Source: Citrobacter enshiensis (GTDB lineage Bacteria > Pseudomonadota > Gammaproteobacteria > Enterobacterales > Enterobacteriaceae). Taken from it: a stretch of 64,000 nt of DNA. Made by a program: the position numbers and the translations under genes. Where the stretch lies: the NCBI RefSeq assembly GCF_029338175.1, contig NZ_CP119862.1, forward strand, positions 1,116,001 through 1,180,000. Direction: 5' to 3'. Below are positions 51,387-61,379 of the stretch, in pieces. The notes below the pieces were generated by a model. It did not search any database. It was not told the origin of the DNA and saw only the letters and a program-made list of their open reading frames with translations. Each line of letters begins with the position of its first letter. Position 1 is the first letter of the stretch.

Positions 51387-51825
51387 ACTGCAGAGGGTGG
51401 ATGACTGGCTGACGGCGCTGCTGGCAAATCTGGAGCCTGCAGTGCGCAGCCGCATGATGCGGCAACTGGCGCAGCAGCTGCGCCGGACTCAACAGCAGAA
51501 CATCAGGCTGCAGCGCAATCCTGACGGCAGCGGCTTTGAGCCGCGCCGGGTAACAGCCCGCAGTAAGAAGGGGCGCATCAAACGCCAGATGTTTGCAAAA
51601 CTGCGTACTACAAAATACCTGAAAACAGTAGCCAGTGCGGACTCTGCCAGCGTGCAGTTTGAGGGCAAGGTGCAGCGCATTGCCCGTGTTCACCACTACG
51701 GCCTGCGTGATCGCGTCAGCCGTAAAGGCCCGGAGGTTCGCTATGCAGAGCGCCGCCTGTTGGGCGTGAATGATGAGGTGGAAACCGTTACCCGTGACAC
51801 TCTATTGAGATGGCTGGCGGGGTGA
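51379..51825 (+). CDS. S: Tail completion protein gpS
   Basis: A 148-residue P2 S protein (LQRVDDWLTALLANLEPAVR, RRTQQQNIRLQRNPDGSGFEPRR, RIARVHHYGLRDRVSRKGP). It helps finish the tail with gpR. It overlaps R by 8 bp. Confidence 0.93.
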   Translation: MDELQRVDDWLTALLANLEPAVRSRMMRQLAQQLRRTQQQNIRLQRNPDGSGFEPRRVTARSKKGRIKRQMFAKLRTTKYLKTVASADSASVQFEGKVQRIARVHHYGLRDRVSRKGPEVRYAERRLLGVNDEVETVTRDTLLRWLAG

Positions 51826-51827
51826 TC

Positions 51828-51848
51828 TTTGTGTCACCGCTGGTACAA
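51828..51848 (+). promoter_or_regulatory. Ogr-binding dyad of the V promoter
   Basis: TTTGT-N12-ACAAG upstream of V, the same dyad as before P/O and FI. Confidence 0.83.
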
Positions 51849-51893
51849 GTACCAAAACTGCCTCCCTTTTCCCACTGATGGCAACCTTTCGTT

Positions 51894-52472
51894 ATGAATG
51901 CACAACTAACCGAAATCATGCGCCTTATCACCAATCTGATCCGCACCGGCATCGTGACCGAAGTGGACCGGAAGAAATGGCTGTGCCGGGTGAAAGTAGG
52001 CGAGCTTGAAACCAACTGGATTAACTGGCTGACGCTGCGCGCGGGCGGTGCCCGTACATGGTGGTGCCCGTCGCCAGATGAGCAGGTGGTGGTGCTGAGT
52101 ATGGGCGGCAATCTGGAAACCGCTTTTGTGCTTCCCGCCATCTACTCCAGTCAGTTTCCGCCGCCGTCGGATTCTGTGGACGGCTGCGTGACGGAGTACC
52201 CGGATGGGGGCTGGTTTGAGTATGAACCCGCCTCCGGGCGATGGTACGTCCGGGGTATCAAATCCATGGTGATCGAGGCGGCGGACAATATCACCCTCAA
52301 AACCGGTGAGTTTGTGGTGGAGGCTGACACCACGCGCATTAACAGCGAGGTGGTGATCAATGGTGGCGTCACCCAGGGCGGCGGCGCGATGAGTTCCAAC
52401 GGAATCGTGGTTGATGACCATGAGCATACTGGCGTTCTGAAAGGCGGTGCCAACACGGGAGGTCCTGTATGA
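51894..52472 (+). CDS. V: Baseplate spike protein gpV
   Basis: A 192-residue P2 V-type spike (EIMRLITNLIRTGIVTEVD, WVTL-like WLTLRAGGARTWWCPSPDEQV). The C-terminal part carries the beta-helical tip that pierces the outer membrane, ending DDHEHTGVLKGGANTGGPV with an iron-binding HxH (DHEH). Confidence 0.94.
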   Translation: MNAQLTEIMRLITNLIRTGIVTEVDRKKWLCRVKVGELETNWINWLTLRAGGARTWWCPSPDEQVVVLSMGGNLETAFVLPAIYSSQFPPPSDSVDGCVTEYPDGGWFEYEPASGRWYVRGIKSMVIEAADNITLKTGEFVVEADTTRINSEVVINGGVTQGGGAMSSNGIVVDDHEHTGVLKGGANTGGPV

Positions 52473-52828
52473 CGTTGTATATCGGCATGAGCCGTAATGA
52501 CGGGCAGGCCATTGCGGATACAGATCATCTGCGCCAGTCGGTGCGGGATATTCTGCTGACGCCGCAGGGTAGCCGCCTTGCCCGACGGGAATATGGTTCC
52601 CTGTTGTCTGCTCTGATTGACCAGCCACAGAACCCGGCGCTGCGCCTGCAGGTAATGTCTGCGGTCTATGTGGCACTGAGTCGCTGGGAGCCGCGGCTTA
52701 CGCTGGACTCCATAAACATCAACGGCAATTTTGATGGCTCTATGGTGGTTGAGCTTACAGGGCACAGCAATAACGGCGCGCCGGTTTCCCTTTCCGTATC
52801 AACAGGAGCTGACAATGGCAGTCATTGA
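52469..52828 (+). CDS. W: Baseplate wedge protein gpW
   Basis: A 119-residue T4 gp25-like wedge protein (IADTDHLRQSVRDILLTPQGSRLARREYGS). Overlaps V by 4 bp. Confidence 0.94.
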   Translation: MTLYIGMSRNDGQAIADTDHLRQSVRDILLTPQGSRLARREYGSLLSALIDQPQNPALRLQVMSAVYVALSRWEPRLTLDSININGNFDGSMVVELTGHSNNGAPVSLSVSTGADNGSH

Positions 52829-53723
52829 CCTTTCCCGGCTACCGCCGCCGCAGATTGTGGACGTGCCGGACTTTGAGGCATTGCTGGCGGAACGCAAGGC
52901 CGCCTTTGTGGCCCTCTATCCGAAAAATGAACAGGAGGCCGTTATGCGCACGCTGGCGCTGGAGTCTGAACCCATCGTCAAGCTACTGCAGGAAAATACT
53001 TACCGCGAAATCCTGCTGCGCCAGCGTATTAATGAGGCTGCGCAGGCGGTCATGGTGGCCTATTCCATGGGAAATGACCTTGAGCAACTGGCTGGCAACT
53101 GTAACGTGAAGCGCCTGACGGTAGTCCCTGCCGATAATGACGCGGTGCCGCCGGTCGCCGCAGTGATGGAAAGTGATGAAGCATTGCGCCAGCGCATTCC
53201 TGCAGCATTTGAGGGGCTGTCCGTTGCAGGGCCGACGGGAGCCTATGAGTTCCACGCCAGAAGTGCCGACGGGCGCGTGGCAGATGCCAGCGCAACCAGT
53301 CCGGCACCGGCTGAAGTGGTGCTTACCGTGCTGAGCCGCGAGGGTGACGGTACGGCAGAGGCAGACCTGCTGGCAGTGGTTGAGCAGGCGCTTAACGATG
53401 AAAAGGTGCGCCCGGTGGCAGACCGCTTGACGGTGCGCAGTGCTGAAATCATCCCGTACAGCGTGGATGCGACGATCTTCCTTTATCCGGGACCAGAGGC
53501 AGAGCCGGTGATGGCGGCAGCAAAAGCCAGCCTGCAGAAGTACATCGCCAGTCAGACGCGGTTGGGACGTGATATCCGCCGCAGCGCCATTTATGCAGCG
53601 TTGCATGTTGAAGGAGTCCAGCGTGTTGAACTGGCATCCCCGCTGGATGATGTGGTGCTGGATAAGACGCAGGCGGCGTCCTGTACACAGTGGAGCGTCA
53701 CCAACGGGGGCACGGATGAATAG
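52815..53723 (+). CDS. J: Baseplate assembly protein gpJ
   Basis: A 302-residue P2 J protein from the ATG at 52815, preceded by AGGAG (VIDLSRLPPPQIVDVPDFEALLAERK, NDLEQLAGNCNVKRLTVVPAD). Baseplate wedge component. Confidence 0.94.
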   Translation: MAVIDLSRLPPPQIVDVPDFEALLAERKAAFVALYPKNEQEAVMRTLALESEPIVKLLQENTYREILLRQRINEAAQAVMVAYSMGNDLEQLAGNCNVKRLTVVPADNDAVPPVAAVMESDEALRQRIPAAFEGLSVAGPTGAYEFHARSADGRVADASATSPAPAEVVLTVLSREGDGTAEADLLAVVEQALNDEKVRPVADRLTVRSAEIIPYSVDATIFLYPGPEAEPVMAAAKASLQKYIASQTRLGRDIRRSAIYAALHVEGVQRVELASPLDDVVLDKTQAASCTQWSVTNGGTDE

Positions 53724-54321
53724 TCTGCTGCCGCCGGGTTCGTCGCCGCTTGAGCGCCGACTGGCGCAGACCTGCAGCGGGATTTCCGATCTACAGGTGC
53801 CATTGCGCGATTTATGGAACCCGGCAACGTGTCCGGTCGGCTTCCTGCCGTATCTGGCGTGGGCGTTTTCCGTTGACCGCTGGGATGAAAGCTGGACAGA
53901 AAACGTCAAGCGCCGCGTGGTGCAGGATGCTTTCTATATCCATCAGCACAAGGGAACTGCTAGCGCCGTGCGGCGCGTGGTGGAGCCGTTCGGTTTCCTG
54001 ATCCGCATCATTGAGTGGTGGCAGACCGGGGAGGCTCCGGGGACGTTTCGCCTGGATATCGGCGTGCAGGACCAGGGCATAACAGAAGAAACATATCTGG
54101 AGCTGGAGCGCCTGATCAGTGATGCCAAACCGTGCAGCCGCCACCTGATCGGCATGTCCATCAACCTGCAGACCAGCGGGCTCTATTTTGTGGGCGCAGC
54201 CACTTATACCGGCGAAGAAATCACTATTTATCCGTATATCAACGACACCATTATTTCCGGCGGCACCGCTTACGAGGGCGGGGCGGTCCATGTTATTGAC
54301 ACTATGAGAGTGAATCCATGA
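53716..54321 (+). CDS. I: Tail protein gpI
   Basis: A 201-residue P2 I protein from the ATG at 53716 (LLPPGSSPLERRLAQTCSG, LPYLAWAFSVDRWDESW). Baseplate component to which the fibres attach. Overlaps J by 8 bp. Confidence 0.94.
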   Translation: MNSLLPPGSSPLERRLAQTCSGISDLQVPLRDLWNPATCPVGFLPYLAWAFSVDRWDESWTENVKRRVVQDAFYIHQHKGTASAVRRVVEPFGFLIRIIEWWQTGEAPGTFRLDIGVQDQGITEETYLELERLISDAKPCSRHLIGMSINLQTSGLYFVGAATYTGEEITIYPYINDTIISGGTAYEGGAVHVIDTMRVNP

Positions 54322-55388
54322 GCGCAAAATTTTATACCCTGCTGACGGAGATCGGTGCGGCGAAACTGGCAAGCGCCGCCGCGCTCGGTGTACCGCTGAA
54401 AATTACCCAGATGGCGGTGGGGGACGGTGGCGGTGCGCTGCCCACGCCCAGCGCACAACAGATAAAGCTGGTTGCCGAAAAGCGCCGTGCCGCCCTCAAT
54501 ATGCTGTATATCGATCCGCAGAACAGCAGCCAGATTATTGCCGAGCAGGTGATCCCCGAAAACGAGGGCGGTTGGTGGATTCGCGAGGTCGGTCTGTTTG
54601 ATGACACCGGCGCGCTGATTGCCGTGGGCAACTGCCCGGAGAGCTACAAGCCGCAACTGGCAGAGGGGAGCGGGCGCACGCAGACCGTGCGCATGGTGCT
54701 GATTACCAGTAGCACCGATAACATTACCCTGAAAATCGACCCATCAGTGGTGCTGGCAACGCGTGATTATGTCGATAACCTCATTGAAACCCGGCAGCAG
54801 AAAAGCGATACCCTGACCGCACTGGCGGAGCTGAAACCGGCTAAAGGAAAGCTGCCATATTTCACAGCAGAAAAGGCCGCCGCCCTGGCTGACCTGAGTG
54901 ATTTTATTCGTCAGATGCTGGGTAAAACAGATGCTTCAGGTGTTCTCCAATATCTTGGTTTGGGGGAGGGTTCATCGTTACCTGTTGGTGTACCTGTTCC
55001 GTGGCCCCTTCCGAATCCTCCACAGGGCTGGTTGAAATATAACGGTGCGCCGTTCGATATAATTATGTTCCCCAAATTAGGTGCTATTTATCCAACTGGG
55101 GTTTTACCTGATTTACGGGGTGAGTTTTTGCGCGGCTGGGATGACGGGCGCGGTGTTGATAGTGGTCGTTCAATACTCACTTCACAGGCTGGGACGTGGA
55201 TACAGCCAAACATCGAGAATAACCCTGAGTCCACAACAATTATGCTGGGCAATGGCGAGAATGCTTTTAATTTTGGTGAAAACAAGGGTGTTAATAATTT
55301 GCCAACCCATGGTTCAACAGGTCCGCGCACCCGCTGGTATATCCGCCCGCGCAACATTTCATTTAACTACATTGTGAGGGCTGCGTAA
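54318..55388 (+). CDS. H: Tail fibre protein gpH
   Basis: A 356-residue fibre. The N-terminal part (FYTLLTEIGAAKLASAAALG) is the P2 H attachment domain. From about residue 200 a tail-collar domain follows (VPVPWPLPNPPQGWLKYNGA, YPTGVLPDLRGEFLRGWDDG), and then a receptor-binding C-terminus ending ISFNYIVRAA. It is much shorter than P2 H (669 residues). The 3' part is AT-richer, suggesting exchange of the host-range module. Confidence 0.92.
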   Translation: MSAKFYTLLTEIGAAKLASAAALGVPLKITQMAVGDGGGALPTPSAQQIKLVAEKRRAALNMLYIDPQNSSQIIAEQVIPENEGGWWIREVGLFDDTGALIAVGNCPESYKPQLAEGSGRTQTVRMVLITSSTDNITLKIDPSVVLATRDYVDNLIETRQQKSDTLTALAELKPAKGKLPYFTAEKAAALADLSDFIRQMLGKTDASGVLQYLGLGEGSSLPVGVPVPWPLPNPPQGWLKYNGAPFDIIMFPKLGAIYPTGVLPDLRGEFLRGWDDGRGVDSGRSILTSQAGTWIQPNIENNPESTTIMLGNGENAFNFGENKGVNNLPTHGSTGPRTRWYIRPRNISFNYIVRAA

Positions 55389-55987
55389 TGGCGAAAGCGA
55401 CGCTGAACAAAAACGGGATTGCCACAAAGGCGGGTGATATTACGGTCTATAACTACGACAGTGAAACGCGTGAATATCTGTCATCAGCAGTGGAGTTTCT
55501 CGCGGTCGGGGTGGGGATTCCGGCCAGCTCATGCACTGATGCGCCGGTCGACGAAAAAGACGGTTTTGCCATCTGCCGTACGGTCAGCCTGGACGGATGG
55601 GAATATGTTACCGACCATCGGGGGGAGACGGTTTACGATAAACAAACCAGCCAGCCTGTCGAGATTACGTCATTAGGTGATTATCCTGGCAACGTGACCA
55701 CCGTTGTACCGTCAACGCCGTATGACAGGTGGAATGGCTCTGCGTGGGTTACAGATAAAACCGAAAAAACAGCAGCAGAGATTGCCGGTGCGAATGCAAC
55801 AAAAGCGGCGCTCATCAAAAACGCCAGCGTGAAAATTGTCCCTCTGCAGGATGCTGTCGAACTGGATATGGCAACTGACGAAGAAAAGAGTCGCTATGAT
55901 GCCTGGCGAAAATACCGTGTGTTACTGACGCGCGTGGATACATCGCAGGCGCCTGATATCAGCTGGCCTGAACCTCCGGAAGATTAA
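55388..55987 (+). CDS. G: Tail fibre assembly protein gpG
   Basis: A 199-residue Tfa/caudovirales fibre chaperone ([30 protein letters not shown]-terminal [28 protein letters not shown]). It helps fold gpH. Starts at the H stop. Confidence 0.94.
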   Translation: MAKATLNKNGIATKAGDITVYNYDSETREYLSSAVEFLAVGVGIPASSCTDAPVDEKDGFAICRTVSLDGWEYVTDHRGETVYDKQTSQPVEITSLGDYPGNVTTVVPSTPYDRWNGSAWVTDKTEKTAAEIAGANATKAALIKNASVKIVPLQDAVELDMATDEEKSRYDAWRKYRVLLTRVDTSQAPDISWPEPPED

Positions 55988-55997
55988 TCTCTTTCCT

Positions 55998-56022
55998 GTC
56001 CCCGCGTCTGCGGGGATTTTTT
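55998..56022 (+). terminator. Terminator after gene G
   Basis: GTCCCCGC/GCGGGGAT stem followed by TTTTTT, 10 bp past the G stop. Confidence 0.85.
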
Positions 56023-56033
56023 CACCCCTTCCA

Positions 56034-56053
56034 TTGTGTCATTTCCTGCACAA
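56034..56053 (+). promoter_or_regulatory. Ogr-binding dyad of the FI promoter
   Basis: TTGT-N12-ACAA upstream of FI. With the P/O and V copies it completes the expected set of P2 late promoters. Confidence 0.85.
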
Positions 56054-56126
56054 CGCCCACCGCGTGCGCCGCGCGCATATCAACCAGAACATAGGCACAC
56101 CCCCTGTAAACCGGAGAGACTGCCTT

Positions 56127-57299
56127 ATGGCTCAGGATTACCACCACGGGGTGCGCGTTGTTGAAATCAACGAAGGCACCCGATCCATTACCACGGTGAG
56201 CACTGCCATCGTGGGCATGGTCTGCACCGGCGATGATGCTGATGCGTCCATGTTTCCCCTCAATACGCCAGTCCTGCTGACCGATGTGCTGGCTGCCAGC
56301 GGTAAAGCGGGCGAGTCTGGCACGCTGGCCCGTTCGCTGGATGCGATTGCCGACCAGGCAAAACCTGTGACCGTTGTTGTGCGCGTGGCGCAGGGTGACA
56401 CCGAAGCGGAAACCACCTCCAACATTATTGGCGGCGTAACCGCTGACGGTAAAAAAACGGGCATGAAAGCGCTGCTGTCAGCACAGGCGAAGCTCAATGT
56501 TAAGCCGCGTATTCTCGGCGTGCCGGGACATGACACGCAGGCGGTTGCCACGGAACTATTGAGCGTGGCGCAGAGTCTGCGCGGATTTGCCTACCTGTCC
56601 GCCCACGGCTGCAAGACAGTGGAAGAGGCCATCGCCTACCGCGACAATTTCAGCCAGCGCGAGGGGATGCTGATCTGGCCTGATTTCATCAACTTTGACA
56701 CCGTGCTGAATGCTGACACGGCGGCCTACGCCTCTGCGCGTGCGCTTGGCCTGCGTGCCAAAATCGACGAGCAGACTGGCTGGCACAAAACCCTGTCCAA
56801 CGTGGGCGTGAACGGCGTCACCGGCATTTCCGCTGATGTGTTCTGGGATCTGCAGGACCCGGCAACCGATGCAGGGCTGCTGAACCAGAATGACGTGACC
56901 ACGCTTATCCGCAAGGACGGGTTCCGCTTCTGGGGTTCCCGCTGCCTCAGCGACGATCCGCTGTTTGCATTTGAAAACTACACCCGCACGGCGCAGGTGC
57001 TGGCTGACACCATTGCTGAGGCGCACATGTGGGCGGTGGATAAGCCGCTTAACCCGTCACTGGCCCGCGACATTATTGAAGGTATCCGCGCCAAACTGCG
57101 TAGCCTGGTGAATCAGGGGTATCTCATCGGGGCTGACTGCTGGCTGGATGAGTCTGTGAACGATAAAGACTCCCTGAAAGCCGGGAAACTCACCATCGAC
57201 TACGACTACACACCGGTGCCGCCACTTGAAAACCTGATGTTGCGCCAGCGCATCACCGATCAGTACCTGATGGACTTTTCCAGCAAGGTAGCCGCGTAA
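56127..57299 (+). CDS. FI: Tail sheath protein gpFI
   Basis: A 390-residue contractile sheath from the ATG at 56127, preceded by GGAGAG ([20 protein letters not shown]). Ends VAA like P2 FI. Confidence 0.95.
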   Translation: MAQDYHHGVRVVEINEGTRSITTVSTAIVGMVCTGDDADASMFPLNTPVLLTDVLAASGKAGESGTLARSLDAIADQAKPVTVVVRVAQGDTEAETTSNIIGGVTADGKKTGMKALLSAQAKLNVKPRILGVPGHDTQAVATELLSVAQSLRGFAYLSAHGCKTVEEAIAYRDNFSQREGMLIWPDFINFDTVLNADTAAYASARALGLRAKIDEQTGWHKTLSNVGVNGVTGISADVFWDLQDPATDAGLLNQNDVTTLIRKDGFRFWGSRCLSDDPLFAFENYTRTAQVLADTIAEAHMWAVDKPLNPSLARDIIEGIRAKLRSLVNQGYLIGADCWLDESVNDKDSLKAGKLTIDYDYTPVPPLENLMLRQRITDQYLMDFSSKVAA

Positions 57300-57308
57300 G
57301 GGGACACC

Positions 57309-57824
57309 ATGGCATTACCACGCAAGTTAAAACACCTGAACCTGTTCAACGACGGGAACAACTGGCAGGGGATCGTTGAATCTCTGACCCTGCCAAAATT
57401 TACCCGCAAGTTTGAGAAGTATCGCGGCGGCGGTATGCCGGGCGCGGTGGACGTGGATATGGGGCTGGATGACGGCGCGCTGGACACGGAATTTTCAATC
57501 GGCGGCACAGAACTGTTGTTATTCAAACAGATGGGCAAAGCCACGGTGGACGGTATCCAGCTGCGCTTTACCGGCTCCATTCAGCGCGACGACACCGCAG
57601 AAGTGCAGTCCGTTGAGCTGGTTGTGCGCGGGCGCCACAAAGAAGTAGATTCCGGCGAGTGGAAGACCGGCGAAAGCAGCACCACCAAAGTCAGCAGCAC
57701 CAACAGCTACGCGAAGCTGACCATCAACGGCGAGGTGCTCTATGAGGTGGATGTGGTCAACATGATTGAAATTGTTGACGGCGTGGACCTGATGGAAGCG
57801 CACCGCAATGCCCTCGGCCTCTGA
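57309..57824 (+). CDS. FII: Tail tube protein gpFII
   Basis: A 171-residue P2 tube protein (LPRKLKHLNLFNDGNNWQG, EVDVVNMIEIVDGVDLMEAHR). Polymerises inside the sheath. Confidence 0.95.
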   Translation: MALPRKLKHLNLFNDGNNWQGIVESLTLPKFTRKFEKYRGGGMPGAVDVDMGLDDGALDTEFSIGGTELLLFKQMGKATVDGIQLRFTGSIQRDDTAEVQSVELVVRGRHKEVDSGEWKTGESSTTKVSSTNSYAKLTINGEVLYEVDVVNMIEIVDGVDLMEAHRNALGL

Positions 57825-57878
57825 TTAACCCTGACGGCGCGGGCAGCCGCGCCAGTACCCCATTAACAGGAAACGAAC

Positions 57879-58181
57879 ATGAGCGACAAGCAGACTGAAA
57901 AGACCGTACAGCTGGATACTCCCATCAAGCGCGGTAAAACCGAAATCACCGAAATTGTGCTGCGCAAGCCGCAGTCCGGCGCGCTGCGTGGCACTCGCCT
58001 GCAGGCCATTATGGATATGGACGTGGGCGCGATGATGACCGTTATCCCGCGTATCTCCACCCCGACGCTGACCGCGCAGGAAATGGCAGAACTGGACCCC
58101 GCCGATCTCACCGCGCTGTCGGTGGAGGTGGTCACTTTTTTGTTGAAGAAGTCGGTGCTTGCCGGTTTACCGACAGCCTGA
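57879..58181 (+). CDS. E: Tail assembly protein gpE
   Basis: A 100-residue P2 E protein (KTVQLDTPIKRGKTEITEIVL). It chaperones the tape measure together with its frameshift product E+E'. The end contains the T-TTT-TTG slippery stretch near 58136. Confidence 0.93.
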   Translation: MSDKQTEKTVQLDTPIKRGKTEITEIVLRKPQSGALRGTRLQAIMDMDVGAMMTVIPRISTPTLTAQEMAELDPADLTALSVEVVTFLLKKSVLAGLPTA

Positions 58182-58315
58182 CGGTTGATGATTTGGTGGC
58201 AGATATTGCCACCATCTTTCACTGGTCGCCGTCCATCACTGACGTTATGCCGCTGACTGATGTGCTGGAGTGGCGGCATAAAGCGATTCAGAGAAGCGGG
58301 GCCAGCGATGAGTGA
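57879..58315 (+). CDS. E': gpE+E' minus-1 frameshift product
   Basis: A slippage of -1 on ACTTTTTTG (about 58134-58142) joins E to the overlapping frame reading VEEVGACRFTDSLTVDDLVA and ending RSGASDE at 58315. The same heptamer is used in P2 and the length (about 145 residues) agrees. Confidence 0.88.
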
Positions 58316-61300
58316 CAATAACCTGCGTCTGCAGGTGATCCTTAATGCGGTTGATAAGCTCACCCGCCCATTCCGATCCGCACAGGCCAGCTCAAAAGAG
58401 CTGGCTGCTGCCATTCAGCAAAGCCGCACCCGGCTGAAAGCGTTAGACGCCCAGGCTGGAAAGATTGACGGTTTCCGTAAGGCCAGCGCGCAGCTGGCGG
58501 TCACGGGTAACAGCCTCAAAGTCGCACGCGAAGAAGCGGCAAAACTTGCCACGCAGTTTACTGCCACCAACCGCCCGACGGCTGCGCAGGCGCGGCTGCT
58601 TGAGCAGGCAAAAAGCCGCGTCACTGAACTGCAGGGCAAATACAATGGCCTGCGTCAGTCGGTGCAGCGCCAGCGCCTTGCGCTGAATGAGGCCGGACTC
58701 GATACAAAGAAACTCAGCAGCGCGCAGCGGGAGCTGCGACAGAATGCCGATGACACCCGCCAGGCGCTGGACCGTCAGATGAAATCCCTGAAACGCCTGG
58801 GCGAACAGCAGGCGAGAATGAATGCGGTCCGTGACCAGTATTCCCGCCGTCTGGAAGTGCGGGACAGGATTGCCGGCGCCGGGGCGACGACGACAGCCGC
58901 CGGGCTGGCAATGGGCGCGTCGGTGATGGCGGCAGTGAAAAGTTATGCCAGCATGGAAGATGCCATGAAAGGGGTGGCAAAGCAGGTGAATGGCCTGCGC
59001 GATGATAACGGCAACCGCACCGCCCGGTTCTATGAAATGCAGGACGCCATCAAGGCCGCCAGTGAGCAGTTGCCGATGGAAAACGGCGCGGTGGACTTCG
59101 CCGCACTGGTCGAAGGCGGCGCCCGCATGAACGTGGCGAACCCCAGTGACAGCTGGGAAGACCAGAAGCGCGATTTACTGGCCTTTGCCAGCACAGCAGC
59201 AAAAGCAGCCACCGCGTTTGAACTGCCCGCCGATGAGCTGTCCGAGGGGCTGGGGAAAATCGCCAGCCTTTATAAAGTGCCGACCCGTAATATTGAACAA
59301 CTGGGCGATGCGCTGAACTACCTGGACGATAACGCCATGTCAAAGGGCGCGGACATTATCGACGTGCTGCAGCGTATGGGGGGCGTGGCTGACCGTCTGG
59401 ATTATCGTAAGGCGGCAGCACTCGGTTCCACGTTCCTGTCTCTGGGGGCCGCGCCGGAAATTGCCGCCAGCGCTTCAAATGCCATGGTGCGTGAGCTGTC
59501 GATTGCCACCATGCAGAGCAAGCGATTCTTTGAAGGTATGGATCTGCTGAAACTCAATCCGGCTGAGATTGAAAAGCAGATGACCACGGACGCCATCGGC
59601 ACCATCCAGCGCGTGCTGGAGAAGGTGAACCATCTGCCGCAGGACAAACGCCTGTCTGCCATGACAATGCTTTTTGGTAAAGAGTTTGGCGATGATGCTG
59701 CAAAACTGGCGAACAACCTGCCGGAGCTGCAGCGCCAGTTGAAACTCACATCGGGCGGTGATGCGTACGGCTCCATGCAGAAAGAATCTGATATCAATAA
59801 AGATTCTCTGTCTGCGCAGTGGATGCTGGTCAAGACGGGCGCACAGAACGCGTTCAGCAGCCTGGGCGAAACGCTGCGCCAGCCGCTGATGGACATCATG
59901 GACTCCGTGAAAAGCGTCACCGGGGCATTGCGTCGGTGGGTGGAGGCCAACCCGCAGCTGGCAGGCACCCTGATGAAAGTGGCGGCAGCGATTGCAGCGA
60001 TCACCGTTGCTCTCGGGACGCTGGCTGTGGCGGTGGCGGCAGTGCTGGGACCGCTGGCGGTGATCCGCTTTGGCCTGTCCATGCTGGGCGTGAAAACGCT
60101 GCCTTCTGTTACTGCGGCAGTAACGCGCACCGGCAGTGCCCTGTCATGGCTGGCGGGTGCGCCGCTTTCCCTGTTGCGTCGTGGTATGGCGTCATCCGGC
60201 GGCAGTGTCAGATTGCTGAGTGCGCCCCTTCATTCTTTGCGCCGTTCTGCCGGGCTGGCGGGCAATGCGCTGAAAATGGTAGCAGGCGCACCGCTGGCGA
60301 TGTTCCGTGCCGGAATGTCCGGCATTCGCAATGTTATCGGCATGGTGATGAACCCGCTGGCAGCACTGCGGGGTGGACTGTCTGCCGCCGGTGGCGCGCT
60401 GCGTTTTCTGGTGACGGGTCCGCTGGCCATGCTGCGTGTTGCGCTGTATGGCATTTCCGGTCTGCTGGGCGCACTGCTCAGTCCGATAGGGCTGGTTGTG
60501 GCGGCACTGGCTGGCGTGGCACTTGTTGTCTGGAAATACTGGCAGCCCATCAGTGCATTTCTTGGGGGAGTGGTGGAAGGGTTCAAAGCCGCTGCTGCGC
60601 CCATCAGCGCCGCCTTTGAGCCGCTCAGGCCTGTATTTCAGTGGATTGGCGACAGGGTACAGGCTCTGTGGGGATGGTTCACGGATTTACTGACGCCGGT
60701 GAAATCCACGTCTGAGGAACTGAACAACGCCGCAGCCATGGGGCGCAGGTTCGGTGAGGCGCTGGCGGAAGGTCTCAGCATGGTGATGCATCCGCTGGAG
60801 TCGTTGAAATCTGGCGTATCGTGGTTGCTGGAAAAACTCGGCATTGTCAGTAAAGAGGCGGCAAAAGCGAAACTGCCTGAGCAGGTTACGCGGCAGCAAA
60901 CTGCCACGGTGAACAGTGACGGTAAGGTTGTGTTACCGCCTGGCGGGTTTCCGTCAAGGGGCTTTGCAGGCATGTACGACAGCGGGGGCATCATTCCGCG
61001 CGGTCAGTTTGGCATTGTGGGCGAAAACGGTCCCGAAATTGTCAACGGTCCGGCAAATGTGACCGGCAGGCGGCGCACTGCCGCACTGGCTTCCGTGGTC
61101 GCTGGCGCCATGGGTGCGGCTGCTGCGCCAGCGGAGGCTGTACCGCTGCACCCGTTCAGTCTTCCGGTCAGTGCATACCAGACGCAGCCGGTGAAGGCTG
61201 AAAGCCAGCCGTCAGTCATTCGCTATGAGATAAACGCGCCAATCCATATCATCGCCCAGCCGGGGCAGAGTGCGCAGGATATTGCCCGCGAAGTGGCGCG

Positions 61301-61379
61301 CCAGCTTGACGAGCGCGAGCGCCGGGCGAGGGCAAAAGCGCGCAGCAATTTCAGCGATCAAGGGGGGTATGAATCATGA
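58308..61379 (+). CDS. T: Tape measure protein gpT
   Basis: A 1023-residue tape measure from the ATG at 58308, which overlaps the E' end. N-terminal coiled coils (about 20-180), a TMP core (YASMEDAMKGVAKQVNGL), then long hydrophobic helices (about 570-770, VMAAVKS- and IAAITVALGTLAVAVAAVL-type), and a Gly/Pro-rich C-terminal part. Sets tail length and enters the cell membrane on injection. Confidence 0.94.
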   Translation: MSDNNLRLQVILNAVDKLTRPFRSAQASSKELAAAIQQSRTRLKALDAQAGKIDGFRKASAQLAVTGNSLKVAREEAAKLATQFTATNRPTAAQARLLEQAKSRVTELQGKYNGLRQSVQRQRLALNEAGLDTKKLSSAQRELRQNADDTRQALDRQMKSLKRLGEQQARMNAVRDQYSRRLEVRDRIAGAGATTTAAGLAMGASVMAAVKSYASMEDAMKGVAKQVNGLRDDNGNRTARFYEMQDAIKAASEQLPMENGAVDFAALVEGGARMNVANPSDSWEDQKRDLLAFASTAAKAATAFELPADELSEGLGKIASLYKVPTRNIEQLGDALNYLDDNAMSKGADIIDVLQRMGGVADRLDYRKAAALGSTFLSLGAAPEIAASASNAMVRELSIATMQSKRFFEGMDLLKLNPAEIEKQMTTDAIGTIQRVLEKVNHLPQDKRLSAMTMLFGKEFGDDAAKLANNLPELQRQLKLTSGGDAYGSMQKESDINKDSLSAQWMLVKTGAQNAFSSLGETLRQPLMDIMDSVKSVTGALRRWVEANPQLAGTLMKVAAAIAAITVALGTLAVAVAAVLGPLAVIRFGLSMLGVKTLPSVTAAVTRTGSALSWLAGAPLSLLRRGMASSGGSVRLLSAPLHSLRRSAGLAGNALKMVAGAPLAMFRAGMSGIRNVIGMVMNPLAALRGGLSAAGGALRFLVTGPLAMLRVALYGISGLLGALLSPIGLVVAALAGVALVVWKYWQPISAFLGGVVEGFKAAAAPISAAFEPLRPVFQWIGDRVQALWGWFTDLLTPVKSTSEELNNAAAMGRRFGEALAEGLSMVMHPLESLKSGVSWLLEKLGIVSKEAAKAKLPEQVTRQQTATVNSDGKVVLPPGGFPSRGFAGMYDSGGIIPRGQFGIVGENGPEIVNGPANVTGRRRTAALASVVAGAMGAAAAPAEAVPLHPFSLPVSAYQTQPVKAESQPSVIRYEINAPIHIIAQPGQSAQDIAREVARQLDERERRARAKARSNFSDQGGYES

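Noticed and set aside
52983..53909. A 308-codon minus-strand frame
   Set aside because: Antisense to J and I, which are well supported; Cys/His/Arg-rich translation typical of shadow frames.
54318..56127. A sopE-like effector in the tail fibre region, as in SopE-phi
   Set aside because: The H-G-FI interval contains only a terminator and a late promoter; no effector gene.
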